Source: an uncultured bacterium (GTDB lineage Bacteria; Elusimicrobiota; Elusimicrobia; Elusimicrobiales; Elusimicrobiaceae). Taken from it: a stretch of DNA of 64,000 nt. The translations under genes and the position numbers were made by a program. The stretch covers positions 62,001 through 126,000 of the forward strand of contig CASFTM010000004.1 of NCBI GenBank assembly GCA_949297775.1. Direction: 5' to 3'. The notes beneath the pieces are model-generated. The model was not told the origin of the DNA. It was given only the letters and a program-made list of their open reading frames with translations, and did no database searches. Positions 24,432 through 33,716 of the stretch are shown piece after piece. Positions within the stretch are counted from its first letter, which is position 1. Every line of letters starts with the position of its first letter.

Positions 24432-25529
24432 ATGCAAAAAATACTTTCAGGGTTGTTAGCCAGCTTATTGGTGCTGGGGCCGGCGTGGCCGGCGGACGCG
24501 TGCACGGGTATTTCGTTTACCACGCAGGATAAATCTTTCCTGCAGGCCCGCACGATTGAATGGGGCGGTTTTTCGTTAGACAGCAAGCTCGTCATCCTGC
24601 CGCGGGGGCAAAAAAACACCTCGCTTACGCCGCAAGGGCCCAACGGACTGAGTTGGACGAATAAATACGGCGCGGTGGGCATTAGCGTCGTGAAAGACGA
24701 TTTTATCGGCGAAGGCGTGAACGAAAAAGGCTTAGGCGCCGGAATTTTTTATTTTTCCGGCTACGGCAGTTTGGCGCCGTTTAACGCCAAAAAAGCCAAA
24801 AAATCTGTAGCCGATGTAGAGCTGGTGCGCTGGATGCTGACCAATTTTGCCACGGTGGAAGAAGTGATTAACGGCCTGAAAAAAATAGAAATCGTTGCCA
24901 TTTATCCGCCGCAGAAAGGACAGCAGACCGCCTCCACCGGGCATTGGCGCATTTCGGACGCCACCGGACGCAGCGTGGTGCTGGAAATTGAAAATAACGG
25001 TCAGCGGCATATTTACGAAAACACCGTAGGCGTGCTGACCAATTCTCCCTCGTTTCCATGGCAAGTAACGCATTTGAACAATTACGTACACTTGCAGGCG
25101 GGCGATGTAAAGCCGGTTTCGTACGGAAACACCAAGTTTTCCGCTTTCGGTGCCGGCGCCGGGATGTGGGGCCTGCCGGGCGACATTACGCCCCCGTCGC
25201 GCTTTGTACGGGCGTTCTTTTATCTGCACACGGCACCTGTGGCGGCGGACGCGCACAGCGGCGTACTGCAGGCGTTCCATATTCTCAATAATTTTGACAT
25301 TCCGATTGGCGTAGAATTTGCCGCCGGTGAAAAAATACCCGCGCTGCCCAGCGCCACCCAATGGACGAGCGTAAGCAACCTGACTCACCCGGCTTTTTAT
25401 TACCGCACAATGAACAACAGTCAAATCCGTTCCGTGGATTTGACCGCCATCAACTTCGCCGGCATAAAAGCGCAGGTACTGCCGCTGGATAAAGAACCCG
25501 AACAAATTCACCCGGTCGTTTTGGAATAA
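24432..25529 (+). CDS. Secreted choloylglycine hydrolase family protein (bile-salt-hydrolase-like)
   Basis: 365 aa with GGAGG before the ATG. The signal peptide (about 1-23, ending PADA) is followed at once by Cys24 in CTGISFTTQD, so cleavage frees the N-terminal nucleophile of this Ntn-hydrolase family, which cuts amide bonds in bile salts or penicillin V. ARTIEWG (about 38-44) supplies the Arg and an acidic residue (Glu where many members have Asp). LTNSPSFPWQVTHLNNY (about 200-216) contains the conserved Asn, and PSRFVRAFFY (about 252-261) the late conserved Arg. The arrangement is close to that of Bacteroides-type enzymes. Periplasmic location and gut setting make bile salts a fair guess. 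Confidence 0.9.
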   Translation: MQKILSGLLASLLVLGPAWPADACTGISFTTQDKSFLQARTIEWGGFSLDSKLVILPRGQKNTSLTPQGPNGLSWTNKYGAVGISVVKDDFIGEGVNEKGLGAGIFYFSGYGSLAPFNAKKAKKSVADVELVRWMLTNFATVEEVINGLKKIEIVAIYPPQKGQQTASTGHWRISDATGRSVVLEIENNGQRHIYENTVGVLTNSPSFPWQVTHLNNYVHLQAGDVKPVSYGNTKFSAFGAGAGMWGLPGDITPPSRFVRAFFYLHTAPVAADAHSGVLQAFHILNNFDIPIGVEFAAGEKIPALPSATQWTSVSNLTHPAFYYRTMNNSQIRSVDLTAINFAGIKAQVLPLDKEPEQIHPVVLE

Positions 25530-25550
25530 GCGGGCAAACGGCGTCCTTTT

Positions 25551-25577
25551 TCCCCCGGCACCGCCCGGGGGATTTTT
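25551..25577 (+). terminator. Terminator of the choloylglycine-hydrolase-like gene
   Basis: TCCCCCGG / CCGGGGGA with a 6-nt loop, then TTTTT. Confidence 0.85.
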
Positions 25578-25638
25578 ATGGCAAATATGTCCCGGAAAAC
25601 CGGCGTTTTTACCACCCTGCCGCGGGCCTCCTCCCATA

Positions 25639-25670
25639 CAAAAAGCCCCGCCGGTTTGGCAGGGCTTTTG
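25639..25670 (-). terminator. Terminator of the RND efflux operon
   Basis: On the minus strand AAAAGCCC TGCC ... GGCG GGGCTTTT with a T-run, 15 bp after the outer-membrane factor gene. Confidence 0.8.
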
Positions 25671-25684
25671 GAAACAACTCTTTA

Positions 25685-27133
25685 TTATTTGGCAGGTTCT
25701 TGTTTCAGTTCGGCTTGCTGGGTTTTTACCAGTTCTTCATCCGGGCCGAACCCGTCCTGCACGTTCCATCCGCCGCCCAACGCTTTGGACAAATTGACCA
25801 CGGCGGCCAATTCGTCGTTGCGGGCGGAAGCCAGATTCATCTCGGCAGACAGCAGGTTTTCTTCCACATCCAACAAATCCGTCACGCCGATGAGGCCTGC
25901 GTCTTCCTGCTTTTTGGTCAGTTCGTAGCTGCGCTGCATCGCTTCGGTTTGCTGTTTGTACGAGTCAAAAATTTCGCGGTTGATGCGGTTGGCGGCAATC
26001 GCGTCCAACGCTTCTTTAAACGCGCCTTGCACCGTTTTTTCGTACGAGGCAAGCATTTCGCGGTATTGGGCTTCGGCTTTTTCATTTTGTGCGCGGATTT
26101 TTCCGCCTTCAAAAATAGGCGCCAAAAGCTGGCCGCCGGCCGCCCACACGCCGGAAGATCCCGCAAACAAATTGTTCAGCGCGCCGCTGGCATACCCGGC
26201 GGAAGCCGTCAGCGGAATACTGGGGAAATACGCCGCACGCGCGGCTCCGATGTTGGCATTGGCGGCAATCAGCTGGCCTTCGGCGGAGCGGACGTCCGGG
26301 CGGCGGGCCAGCAAGTCGGACGGGAGCCCTTCCGGCACATCCGGGATGAGCGTTATTTCCGCCAGCGTTTTGCCGCGGGGCACGTCGTTGGCGGCAATGT
26401 CACGCGGGGATTTGCCCACCAGCACGGAAAGCGCTGTTTCCGTCTGCGCAATTTTCAGGCGCAGCTGTTGTTCCTGCGCCTGGACGCTGGCCATATTGGC
26501 CTCCACGCGCTTTAAATCCACTTCCGTACAATAACCGTTTTTATAGCGGCTGGTATAGATGCGCACATTTTCTTTGCGTGCTTCCAAGGTGCGTTGGGCG
26601 ATTTTTAATTGTTCGTCCAACATCGCCAGCGTAAAATAATTTTTTGCCACGTCCGCCGTCAGCGTCAGGCGCACGGTATCGCGCGCGGCCTCGCTGGAAA
26701 GCAATTGGGCGCGGGCAGCCTCGCTCAAGCGGCGGTATTTGCCCCATAAATCCAGTTCGTACGAAACCGAAACGTTAGCCGTGCTTTGCGTTTGCCCGGA
26801 ACCCGCATTATTGCCGGCGCGGCCCGATTCCGCCACGGCGGACAGGCTGGGCAGCTGGTCGGCGGTGGCAATCCCTACCGAAGCACGCGCCTGGTCTACC
26901 CGGGCGACGGCGGCCTGTAAATCTTTGTTATAGGCCAAAGCTTCCGCTTCCAAGCGGTTCAATACCGGGTCGTTAAACACTTCCCACCAGTTGGCCTGTG
27001 TGAAAATGCTGAAGTTATCCGCCGCTTCGCCTTGCGGCAAATCCAAATCCGGCTGTTGGTAATTCGGTCCCAGCAGGCACCCGCCCAGCAACACGGCGCA
27101 CGCCAGCAGCGTTCCTATCTGTAATTTTCTCAT
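25685..27133 (-). CDS. Outer-membrane efflux lipoprotein (NodT/OprM type)
   Basis: 482 aa. Lipoprotein signal with lipobox LLGGC (Cys about 19). Two repeats of the OEP fold with long alternating helices; typical landmarks are the N-terminal PDLPQG then NWWEVFNDPVLNRL, and RRPDVRSAEGQLIAANANIGAARAA split over about 270-295. It forms the outer-membrane channel of a tripartite pump. Its ATG overlaps the RND gene stop by 4 bp, and it is the last gene of the operon fusion protein - RND - channel. Confidence 0.94.
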   Translation of the reverse strand: MRKLQIGTLLACAVLLGGCLLGPNYQQPDLDLPQGEAADNFSIFTQANWWEVFNDPVLNRLEAEALAYNKDLQAAVARVDQARASVGIATADQLPSLSAVAESGRAGNNAGSGQTQSTANVSVSYELDLWGKYRRLSEAARAQLLSSEAARDTVRLTLTADVAKNYFTLAMLDEQLKIAQRTLEARKENVRIYTSRYKNGYCTEVDLKRVEANMASVQAQEQQLRLKIAQTETALSVLVGKSPRDIAANDVPRGKTLAEITLIPDVPEGLPSDLLARRPDVRSAEGQLIAANANIGAARAAYFPSIPLTASAGYASGALNNLFAGSSGVWAAGGQLLAPIFEGGKIRAQNEKAEAQYREMLASYEKTVQGAFKEALDAIAANRINREIFDSYKQQTEAMQRSYELTKKQEDAGLIGVTDLLDVEENLLSAEMNLASARNDELAAVVNLSKALGGGWNVQDGFGPDEELVKTQQAELKQEPAK

Positions 27134-30100
27134 AAATTCTCCTTTTGGGTGTTTTCAGGCTGAGCCGGCTGCGGTTTTTTCCATCCGCTCAGCAAGCTAA
27201 AGAACAACGGCACGAACAAAGGCGCAATCAGCGTAGCGGCAAGCATACCAAACACCACCGCCGTACCAATGGCGTGGCGGCTGGCGGCGCCGGCACCGGA
27301 GCTAATAGCCAGCGGCACACAACCCAAAATAAACGCCAAAGACGTCATCACAATCGGGCGGAAGCGCAGTTTGGCGGCTTCCACGGCGGCTTGGGTTGTT
27401 CCAAAACCTTGCTCTTTAAGCATTACGGCAAATTCCACAATCAAAATAGCGTTCTTGGCGGCTAAGCCCACCAGCGCTACCAACGCGATTTGGAAATAAA
27501 TATCATTGGACAAACCACGCGCCCAAGTGCCCGCCAGCGCGCCGAAAATGGCAAACGGCACCGCCATCAACACCGCCAGCGGCAGGCTCCATTTTTCGTA
27601 CTGAGCGGCCAAAATCAGGAATACTACCAACATTCCCAACAATAACGCCACCGCAGAAGAGTTGCCGGAAAGTTTTTCCTGGTAAGTGGTACCCGTCCAG
27701 GCTAAGGTAAAACCGGAGTCCAATACTTCTTTGGCGGTTTCTTCCACTGCGCGGATAGCGTCGCCGGAGCTGTAGCCGGCGGCCGGGTTAGCCAAAATCT
27801 TGGCGGCGGGGAATACGTTAAACCGTTCCACCATATCCGGCCCCAATATGGGCGTAAGCGTAACAAGCGCCGAAAGCGGCACCATCGCGCCCGAATTGGA
27901 GCGCACGTAAATACCGGAAATTTGTTCCGGGCGGGCGCGGTACTGACCATCCGCCTGCATCATCACTTTAAAGCTGCGGCCGGAGTAGGTAAAGTCGTTG
28001 ATGTACATCGTACCAAAGGTTCCCTGCAAGGTGGTGTAAAGCTCGGATAAACTTACCCCCATAGAAAGCGCTTTGGTTTCATCCACGTCCATTTTGTACT
28101 GCGGTACCGCCGCAGAAAACGTGGTGCTGACGCTGGAAAGCTCGGGCCGTTTTTTGGCGGCTTCAATAAATTTTTGGGTTTGCGCTTCCAACGCTTTGCT
28201 GCCGCCGGAAGTGCGGTTTTGAATGTATCCTTCCAATCCGCCGGTGGTGCTCATCCCCATAATAGGCGGCGGGTTAAAAGGCATAACCACCGCGGCGGGA
28301 ATTTTGCTTTGCGCCTGGGCGTATAAGCTGCCCACCAACGCCGCCGAAGACAACGCTTTGGATTTGCGTTCTTCCCACGGTTTTAACATCACAAACGCCG
28401 CCACCGAGTTGCTTTTTTGCGTGCTGGAAAGCATATCGTAGCCGGAGAAGGTAAGCACTTGGGAAACAGCCGGCTGGGCGGAAATTAATTTTTCCAACTG
28501 TCCGGCAACAGCGTCGCTGTTCGCCAACGAAGCGGACGGATCCAACTGCGCCGCCACCATAATAACGCCTTGGTCTTCATCGGGCAACAAACTGCCAGGC
28601 ACGATTTTAAACAGCCCCAGCGCCGCCGCAAAAATAAGCGCAATCAACACGACAGATACCGTTAAGCGGCGGATGAAAAACGTGACCCAGGAACCGTATT
28701 TTTCCGTCAGTTTTTCAAACATACGGTCAAACTGATAGAAAAACCCTTTGGTGGAGTGGGCCTGCTTTTTAAGCAACAGCGCACACAAAGCGGGCGTCAG
28801 CGTCAGCGCCACAATGCCCGAAATAATAACGGATACGGCAATCGTGATAGCAAACTGTTGGTACATAATACCCGTCAATCCGCCCATAAACGCCACCGGC
28901 ACAAACACGGAACATAACACAAGCACAATGGCTACCACCGGACCGGACACTTCGTCCATCGCTTTGATGGTGGCTTCTTTAACGGGCAAATCTTCCTCGT
29001 GCATAATACGTTCCACGTTTTCAATGACGACGATAGCATCGTCCACCACGATACCAATCGCCAGCACCAGCCCGAATAACGTAAGCGTATTAATGGAGAA
29101 TCCCAGCAGCAACATCCCGGCAAAGGCGCCGATGATGGAAACCGGCACCGCCAAACACGGAATGAGCGTCGCGCGCCAGTCTTTCAAAAAGATATATACG
29201 ACCAGGAACACCAAAATCATCGCTTCAATAAGCGTGTGGATGACTTCTTTAATGGAAGCGGTGACGAAAAGCGTAGTGTCGTACGCAACTTTATAGTCAA
29301 TGTCCAATTCCGCCGGGAAGTTCTGCGCAATTTCTTTCATATGCGCGTCCACCGCTTTGGCGGTAGCTACGGCATTGGCCCCCGGGGAGAGGTACACCCC
29401 AATCGGCACAGCGGGCTTGCCGTTGAAACTGCCGTTAAATTCGTAGGTTTGGCTGCCCAGTTCCACGCGAGCCACGTCTTTTAACAACAAAGTTGTACCG
29501 TCTGGATTGGCGCGCAAAATGATGTTTTCAAATTCTTTCGGATCGGTCAAACGTCCGGGCGCAATGATGGAATACATCCGGTCCACTTTTACCGGCAGCG
29601 GCGGCTGACCGATTTTTCCGGCGGCGCGCTGGGCGTTCTGCGCCTGCACGGCGGCGACCAAATCGCTGACGGACAAACCGCGCTGGGAAAGCACATCGGG
29701 CTTAATCCAGATACGGATGGAATAGTCGTTGGCGGACATTACCTGCGCGTCGCCTACGCCTTCAATGCGTTTTAAATCGTCCACGATATTAAGCAGAGCG
29801 TAGTTGCCGATCGTGGTGGTGTCTGTATGTCCGTTAGGCGAATACAGCGCAATCAACTGCAAAATGGCAGAAGATTTTTTGTTTACTTCCACCCCGTACT
29901 GGCGCACCGTTTCCGGCAGGGTGGCGGTGGCGCCCTGGACGCGGTTGTTGACGTTAATCATCGCTTGGTCCGGGTCCGTGCCGACTTTAAACGAAACCGT
30001 CAAAGACATATCCCCGTTGGCCGACGAAGTGGAGTTCATATACAGCATATCCTCCACTCCGTTTACCTGCTGTTCAATAGGGGCGGCGACCGTATCGGCA

Positions 30101-30273
30101 ATCACTTCCGGGCTGGCGCCGGGATAGGTGGCGGACACTTCAATCGTCGGCGGGGTCAAATCGGGGTACTGCTCAATGGGGAGCATCGTAATAGATACGA
30201 TACCCGCCAAGAAAATGAGCAGCGAAATAACGGTAGAAAAAATGGGACGATTGATGAAAAACTTGGAAAACAT
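27130..30273 (-). CDS. RND multidrug efflux transporter (AcrB/HAE1 type)
   Basis: 1047 aa, standard length. The proton-driven inner-membrane pump of a tripartite drug exporter. Twelve membrane helices in two sets of six with two large periplasmic loops. Visible HAE1 features: FFINRPIFSTVISL at the N-terminus, YPGASPEVI and EQQVNGVEDMLYM in the porter domain, GIVVDDAIVVIENVER in helix 4 with the paired Asp residues of the proton relay, and the final helices with ILIVEFA and FRPIVMTSLAF. It sits between the adaptor (9 bp gap) and the channel (ATGA overlap). Substrates cannot be predicted. Confidence 0.97.
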   Translation of the reverse strand: MFSKFFINRPIFSTVISLLIFLAGIVSITMLPIEQYPDLTPPTIEVSATYPGASPEVIADTVAAPIEQQVNGVEDMLYMNSTSSANGDMSLTVSFKVGTDPDQAMINVNNRVQGATATLPETVRQYGVEVNKKSSAILQLIALYSPNGHTDTTTIGNYALLNIVDDLKRIEGVGDAQVMSANDYSIRIWIKPDVLSQRGLSVSDLVAAVQAQNAQRAAGKIGQPPLPVKVDRMYSIIAPGRLTDPKEFENIILRANPDGTTLLLKDVARVELGSQTYEFNGSFNGKPAVPIGVYLSPGANAVATAKAVDAHMKEIAQNFPAELDIDYKVAYDTTLFVTASIKEVIHTLIEAMILVFLVVYIFLKDWRATLIPCLAVPVSIIGAFAGMLLLGFSINTLTLFGLVLAIGIVVDDAIVVIENVERIMHEEDLPVKEATIKAMDEVSGPVVAIVLVLCSVFVPVAFMGGLTGIMYQQFAITIAVSVIISGIVALTLTPALCALLLKKQAHSTKGFFYQFDRMFEKLTEKYGSWVTFFIRRLTVSVVLIALIFAAALGLFKIVPGSLLPDEDQGVIMVAAQLDPSASLANSDAVAGQLEKLISAQPAVSQVLTFSGYDMLSSTQKSNSVAAFVMLKPWEERKSKALSSAALVGSLYAQAQSKIPAAVVMPFNPPPIMGMSTTGGLEGYIQNRTSGGSKALEAQTQKFIEAAKKRPELSSVSTTFSAAVPQYKMDVDETKALSMGVSLSELYTTLQGTFGTMYINDFTYSGRSFKVMMQADGQYRARPEQISGIYVRSNSGAMVPLSALVTLTPILGPDMVERFNVFPAAKILANPAAGYSSGDAIRAVEETAKEVLDSGFTLAWTGTTYQEKLSGNSSAVALLLGMLVVFLILAAQYEKWSLPLAVLMAVPFAIFGALAGTWARGLSNDIYFQIALVALVGLAAKNAILIVEFAVMLKEQGFGTTQAAVEAAKLRFRPIVMTSLAFILGCVPLAISSGAGAASRHAIGTAVVFGMLAATLIAPLFVPLFFSLLSGWKKPQPAQPENTQKENL

Positions 30274-30282
30274 ATCCGCTCC

Positions 30283-31695
30283 TTATTTTGCCGCCGCGGC
30301 AGGCTGCTCGTTCTGCGCCGCAGAGGCTTGTTCAGCCGGAGCCGCGGGCTGAGCCGCCGCTTCGGAGCTGGCAGAAGCCGCGTCCGCGGGCAGGGATTGC
30401 GCATCAGGAGCTTCGGAAGATTCAATTTCTTTTTCCAAGGCGGCTACGCTGCGTCCGTCTTGGTTCAAAACAGCTTCTTCCTCTTTTTCGGCGCCTACTT
30501 TAAAATCCTGCATAGCCACTTGCACCTGTTGTCCGGGGCGCACTTTAATCAGCCCTTCGCGCATAATGCGGTCCCCCGCTTTCAAGCCATCGGTAACGAT
30601 ATACATATCGTCCTGCAGCTGTGCCTGCACCGGGCGGGCGGATACCGTGTCGTTTTGGTCAATTACGTACGCCACCAGCCCTTGCGAAGTGTTCAGCAAC
30701 GCCGAGGAGGGGATTAAAATGGCATTTTTGTATATTGCCCCCACCAGCCGCACGCGGACAAACTGCCCGGGCATTAACGCGCGGGAATTGGTGGGGTTGG
30801 CAAATTCGGCTTTCATCGCCAAGCTGGAAGTTTGGGTGTCTTCGGTGCTGTCAAAGAAAATAATTTTGCCTTTTTGGGGATAGATTTTGCCGTTGTTCAG
30901 GAGTACTTCCACATACATCGGCACATCGGCTACGTCCGTTTGGCGGTATTTATTGGCGTCCAGCTTGTCTTTCTGGCTTTCAGAACCAATGGAAATCTGC
31001 CCGGAAACGAACCCGGCGGCTAATTTTTCAAACTGGCGGCTGGGCATGGAAAAATTCACATACAGCGGGTTAATCTGCACCATAGTAGTCAAAAAGCCCG
31101 ATTCGCCGGCGGGCGAAATCAAGCTTCCTACGGATTGGGCTTCTTTGCCCGCAATACCGGAAATGGGAGCCGTTACTTTGGTGTATCCTAAATTAATTTC
31201 CGCATCGCTCACGCCGGCTTTGGCTACTTTTACATTCGCCTGCGCCGTTTCGTACGCAGAAAGGGCATTATCGTAATCCTGCTGGCTGACGGCGTTATCC
31301 GCGCGGAGCCGTTTCATACGCGCATAGGTGCGCTGGGTGCGGCGTTCTTCCGCCTGGGCTTGGGCCAACGTGCCCTGCGCTTTTTCCAAAGCTACCTTAT
31401 ATTCTTTATCGTCAATCTGAAAGAGCTGCGTACCTTCCTTTACGTATTCGCCTTCGTTATACAAACGGGCCTGCAGAATGCCGCCCACCTGCGCGCGGAT
31501 TTGTATTTCCAGCGAACCCGCCACCTGGGCCGGATATTCTATATTCCAGGGTAAATCCTGCTGTATGACTGTAATGGCATTCACGGTAGGCGCTGGCAAC
31601 GAACCGGACTGCTCCGTCTTGCTGCAACCGCACACAAAAGCGGCCGATAATAACACTGCGGACAAAACCGCCGGAATAAATGGTTTCTTATTCAT
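30283..31695 (-). CDS. RND periplasmic adaptor (membrane fusion) lipoprotein
   Basis: 470 aa. Lipobox FVCGC (Cys about 24) anchors it to the inner membrane. Barrel-sandwich (lipoyl) halves at about 60-95 and 160-200, with the alpha-hairpin between them (QAQAEERRTQRTYARMKRL), then the beta-barrel and membrane-proximal domains to about 390. The last 70 residues are Ala/Glu/Gln/Pro-rich and look disordered, longer than in usual AcrA proteins. AAGGGG precedes the ATG. First gene of the pump operon, behind the promoter and palindrome at 31716-31733. Confidence 0.95.
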   Translation of the reverse strand: MNKKPFIPAVLSAVLLSAAFVCGCSKTEQSGSLPAPTVNAITVIQQDLPWNIEYPAQVAGSLEIQIRAQVGGILQARLYNEGEYVKEGTQLFQIDDKEYKVALEKAQGTLAQAQAEERRTQRTYARMKRLRADNAVSQQDYDNALSAYETAQANVKVAKAGVSDAEINLGYTKVTAPISGIAGKEAQSVGSLISPAGESGFLTTMVQINPLYVNFSMPSRQFEKLAAGFVSGQISIGSESQKDKLDANKYRQTDVADVPMYVEVLLNNGKIYPQKGKIIFFDSTEDTQTSSLAMKAEFANPTNSRALMPGQFVRVRLVGAIYKNAILIPSSALLNTSQGLVAYVIDQNDTVSARPVQAQLQDDMYIVTDGLKAGDRIMREGLIKVRPGQQVQVAMQDFKVGAEKEEEAVLNQDGRSVAALEKEIESSEAPDAQSLPADAASASSEAAAQPAAPAEQASAAQNEQPAAAAK

Positions 31696-31715
31696 TCTTT
31701 TAATCCCCTTTCCTT

Positions 31716-31733
31716 ATAATACCCCCTAGGGGG
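31716..31733 (-). promoter_or_regulatory. -10 box and adjoining palindrome of the RND operon
   Basis: On the minus strand TATTAT (31721-31716) is immediately preceded by the perfect palindrome CCCCCTAGGGGG (31722-31733), which lies in the promoter spacer. The -35 is unclear. A repressor or MerR-type activator site is plausible. Confidence 0.5.
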
Positions 31734-31784
31734 CGTACCCTTGCATTGTATAAAATTTTATTCTTTCTTCCGCCCTTTATTTAG

Positions 31785-31813
31785 CTGACAAAACGCTTCC
31801 AAACGCATATAAT
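31785..31813 (+). promoter_or_regulatory. Promoter of cysK
   Basis: CTGACA (31785-31790), 17 bp, TATAAT (31808-31813). Confidence 0.75.
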
Positions 31814-31839
31814 AGTAGGAAACGGAACAGAGGTTTTTT

Positions 31840-32751
31840 ATGAAACTTACCCAATTTGAACAGGCGGTCGGGCATACGCCGCTGCTGGAAATTGCCCGCC
31901 TTAACCCCGGCCCGGGGCACGTATGGGCCAAGCTGGAAATGTGCAACCCCTACAGCGTAAAGGACCGCGCGGCCCTATTTATGCTAAACGCCGCAAAACA
32001 AGAAGGGAAATTATCTCCCGGCGGAACCATTGTAGAACCTACCAGCGGCAATACAGGCATTGCCCTTGCCTTTTTGGCGGCGGCGCGCGGGTATAAGCTC
32101 GTTTTGACTATGCCCGAAAATATGAGCGCCGAACGCCAAAAATTATTAAAAGCCCTAGGCGCAAAAATCGTACTTACGCCGCGGGAAAACGGTATGCAAG
32201 GGGCTATAGACGCAGCCGCCAAAATTTTAAAAGAAACGCCCGGCTCTTTTATGCCCGGACAATTTGACAACCCCGCCAACGCCGCCGCGCACGAACAAAC
32301 CACCGGGCCCGAAATCTGGCAGGATTTAGAAGGACGGGTAGATTGTTTTGTGGCGGGCGTCGGCTCCGGCGGCACGATTACCGGAACGGGACGATACCTC
32401 AAAAAGCAAAATCCGTCCCTAAAAATCATTGCGGTAGAACCGGCGGACTCGCCGCTTTTGTCCGGCGGAAAAGCCGGGCCGCACGGCATTCAGGGCATTG
32501 GGGCCAATTTTGTGCCTTCTTTATTGGACCGGTCCCTGTTGGACGAAGTTATCCCCGTCCAAACAGAAGATGCTATTCAAACCGCACGCCGGCTGGCGGC
32601 CTGCCAAGGAGTGTTAACCGGCATTTCCGGCGGGGCCGCATTATGGGCCGCCCTGCAGGTAGCGGCGCGGCCTGAAAACGCAGGCAAAAACATTGTAACC
32701 TTGCTGCCGGACAGCGGGGAGCGGTATTTAAGTACGGAATTATTTGAATAA
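31840..32751 (+). CDS. cysK: Cysteine synthase (O-acetylserine sulfhydrylase)
   Basis: 303 aa. PLP enzyme making L-cysteine from O-acetylserine and sulfide. NPYSVKDRAALFML (about 38-51) contains the Schiff-base Lys; EPTSGNTGIALAF (about 66-78) is the substrate loop; GVGSGGTITGTGRYLKK (about 171-187) is the phosphate-binding loop; ISGGAALWAALQ lies near the end. Length is typical of CysK/CysM. It has its own good promoter and ribosome site (AGAGG). The next gene starts 27 bp later but has its own -10 box. Confidence 0.93.
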   Translation: MKLTQFEQAVGHTPLLEIARLNPGPGHVWAKLEMCNPYSVKDRAALFMLNAAKQEGKLSPGGTIVEPTSGNTGIALAFLAAARGYKLVLTMPENMSAERQKLLKALGAKIVLTPRENGMQGAIDAAAKILKETPGSFMPGQFDNPANAAAHEQTTGPEIWQDLEGRVDCFVAGVGSGGTITGTGRYLKKQNPSLKIIAVEPADSPLLSGGKAGPHGIQGIGANFVPSLLDRSLLDEVIPVQTEDAIQTARRLAACQGVLTGISGGAALWAALQVAARPENAGKNIVTLLPDSGERYLSTELFE

Positions 32752-32763
32752 TTCCGTGCCGAT

Positions 32764-32772
32764 TGCTACAAT
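32764..32772 (+). promoter_or_regulatory. Extended -10 of a probable leaderless promoter
   Basis: TGCTACAAT ends exactly 6 nt before the ATG at 32779. No Shine-Dalgarno. Confidence 0.6.
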
Positions 32773-32778
32773 ACAAGT

Positions 32779-33648
32779 ATGAACAAATGGATGATACTGG
32801 CGGGGCTATTGGTCTGTTCCGTCTGCTTGCCGCTGCCGGCCCAGCACTACGCCAGCACGGAAGATGAAATTGTGATTGAAATGCACGGGGAGCCGGATGC
32901 GCCGCGCAAGTCCGTTTCCATTTGGGATAAAACCGCCCCGCAGCTGACCCGCCTGTTCCGCGGAAAAGACCGCACCTATGTGCTGTATCACGTAGACAAT
33001 GTATCCACCAAGGACGATATGTTATCCGCCGAAGACGGCAAAGAATACGCCTACGTGCGCTATGGAAGCGACGACGGCAGCTACCGTAAATTTTTGTTTA
33101 AAGCCGAAGACCCGCAAACCTTCGTGGCGTGCGCCGCAAACCTGGCCGATGTGCTGGCGGTAAACAAAAAATACAAGGTAAATATGGGTGTGGACCGGCG
33201 GGATTTTATACGGACTTATGAAAACCAAGCCACCTTGATGAACTTGGCCGACAATGCCGCCGGCAAAACCTATACCGTTTACCAATTAAATTATTCGGAT
33301 ATTAACAACAAAAAGCCCTCCCCTCACTATTTTGTGTTTGACGAAAACACTTTAATTCAAACCTATGCCGGGGACGACGCCTACTATGCTTTTGTGGGTA
33401 AAATTTCCGAAAGCAACAAAAAACTCTCCTCCCAGCAAAAAAAAGCCGAGCAACAACGCCAAGCCCAACTGAAAAAAGAACGCCAGGAAGCGCAGGAGCG
33501 CGCCAACCGCCCCGTGCGCAAAGCGCTTGTTTCCGGCGGAACGGTGGAGGACCGGATGTATATGCCCCACGCCGTAAACGCCACCCCGCTGCCGGCGTTA
33601 ACGCCCAGCAAAATCCCCGCCGGCACACCGCTGCCCACCCCGCAATGA
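32779..33648 (+). CDS. Secreted protein of unknown function
   Basis: 289 aa. Signal peptide (about 1-21, ending LPLPAQ), a globular part (about 22-205) rich in Asp/Tyr and with no motif I recognise, a basic coiled-coil-like stretch rich in Gln/Lys/Glu (about 208-245), and a Pro/Thr-rich tail. The strongest guess is a periplasmic or surface accessory protein. It lies between cysK and cardiolipin synthase, each of which seems to have its own promoter, so context says little. Probably leaderless. Confidence 0.8.
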   Translation: MNKWMILAGLLVCSVCLPLPAQHYASTEDEIVIEMHGEPDAPRKSVSIWDKTAPQLTRLFRGKDRTYVLYHVDNVSTKDDMLSAEDGKEYAYVRYGSDDGSYRKFLFKAEDPQTFVACAANLADVLAVNKKYKVNMGVDRRDFIRTYENQATLMNLADNAAGKTYTVYQLNYSDINNKKPSPHYFVFDENTLIQTYAGDDAYYAFVGKISESNKKLSSQQKKAEQQRQAQLKKERQEAQERANRPVRKALVSGGTVEDRMYMPHAVNATPLPALTPSKIPAGTPLPTPQ

Positions 33649-33704
33649 CGGAGTGGGAACGCTTCCTAACTAAATTTTCCGCCTACTAAATCCGGCGGAT
33701 TTCC

Positions 33705-33710
33705 TATAAT
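33705..33710 (+). promoter_or_regulatory. -10 box of a probable leaderless promoter
   Basis: TATAAT ends 6 nt before the ATG at 33717. No Shine-Dalgarno between them. Confidence 0.6.
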
Positions 33711-33716
33711 AAAACT

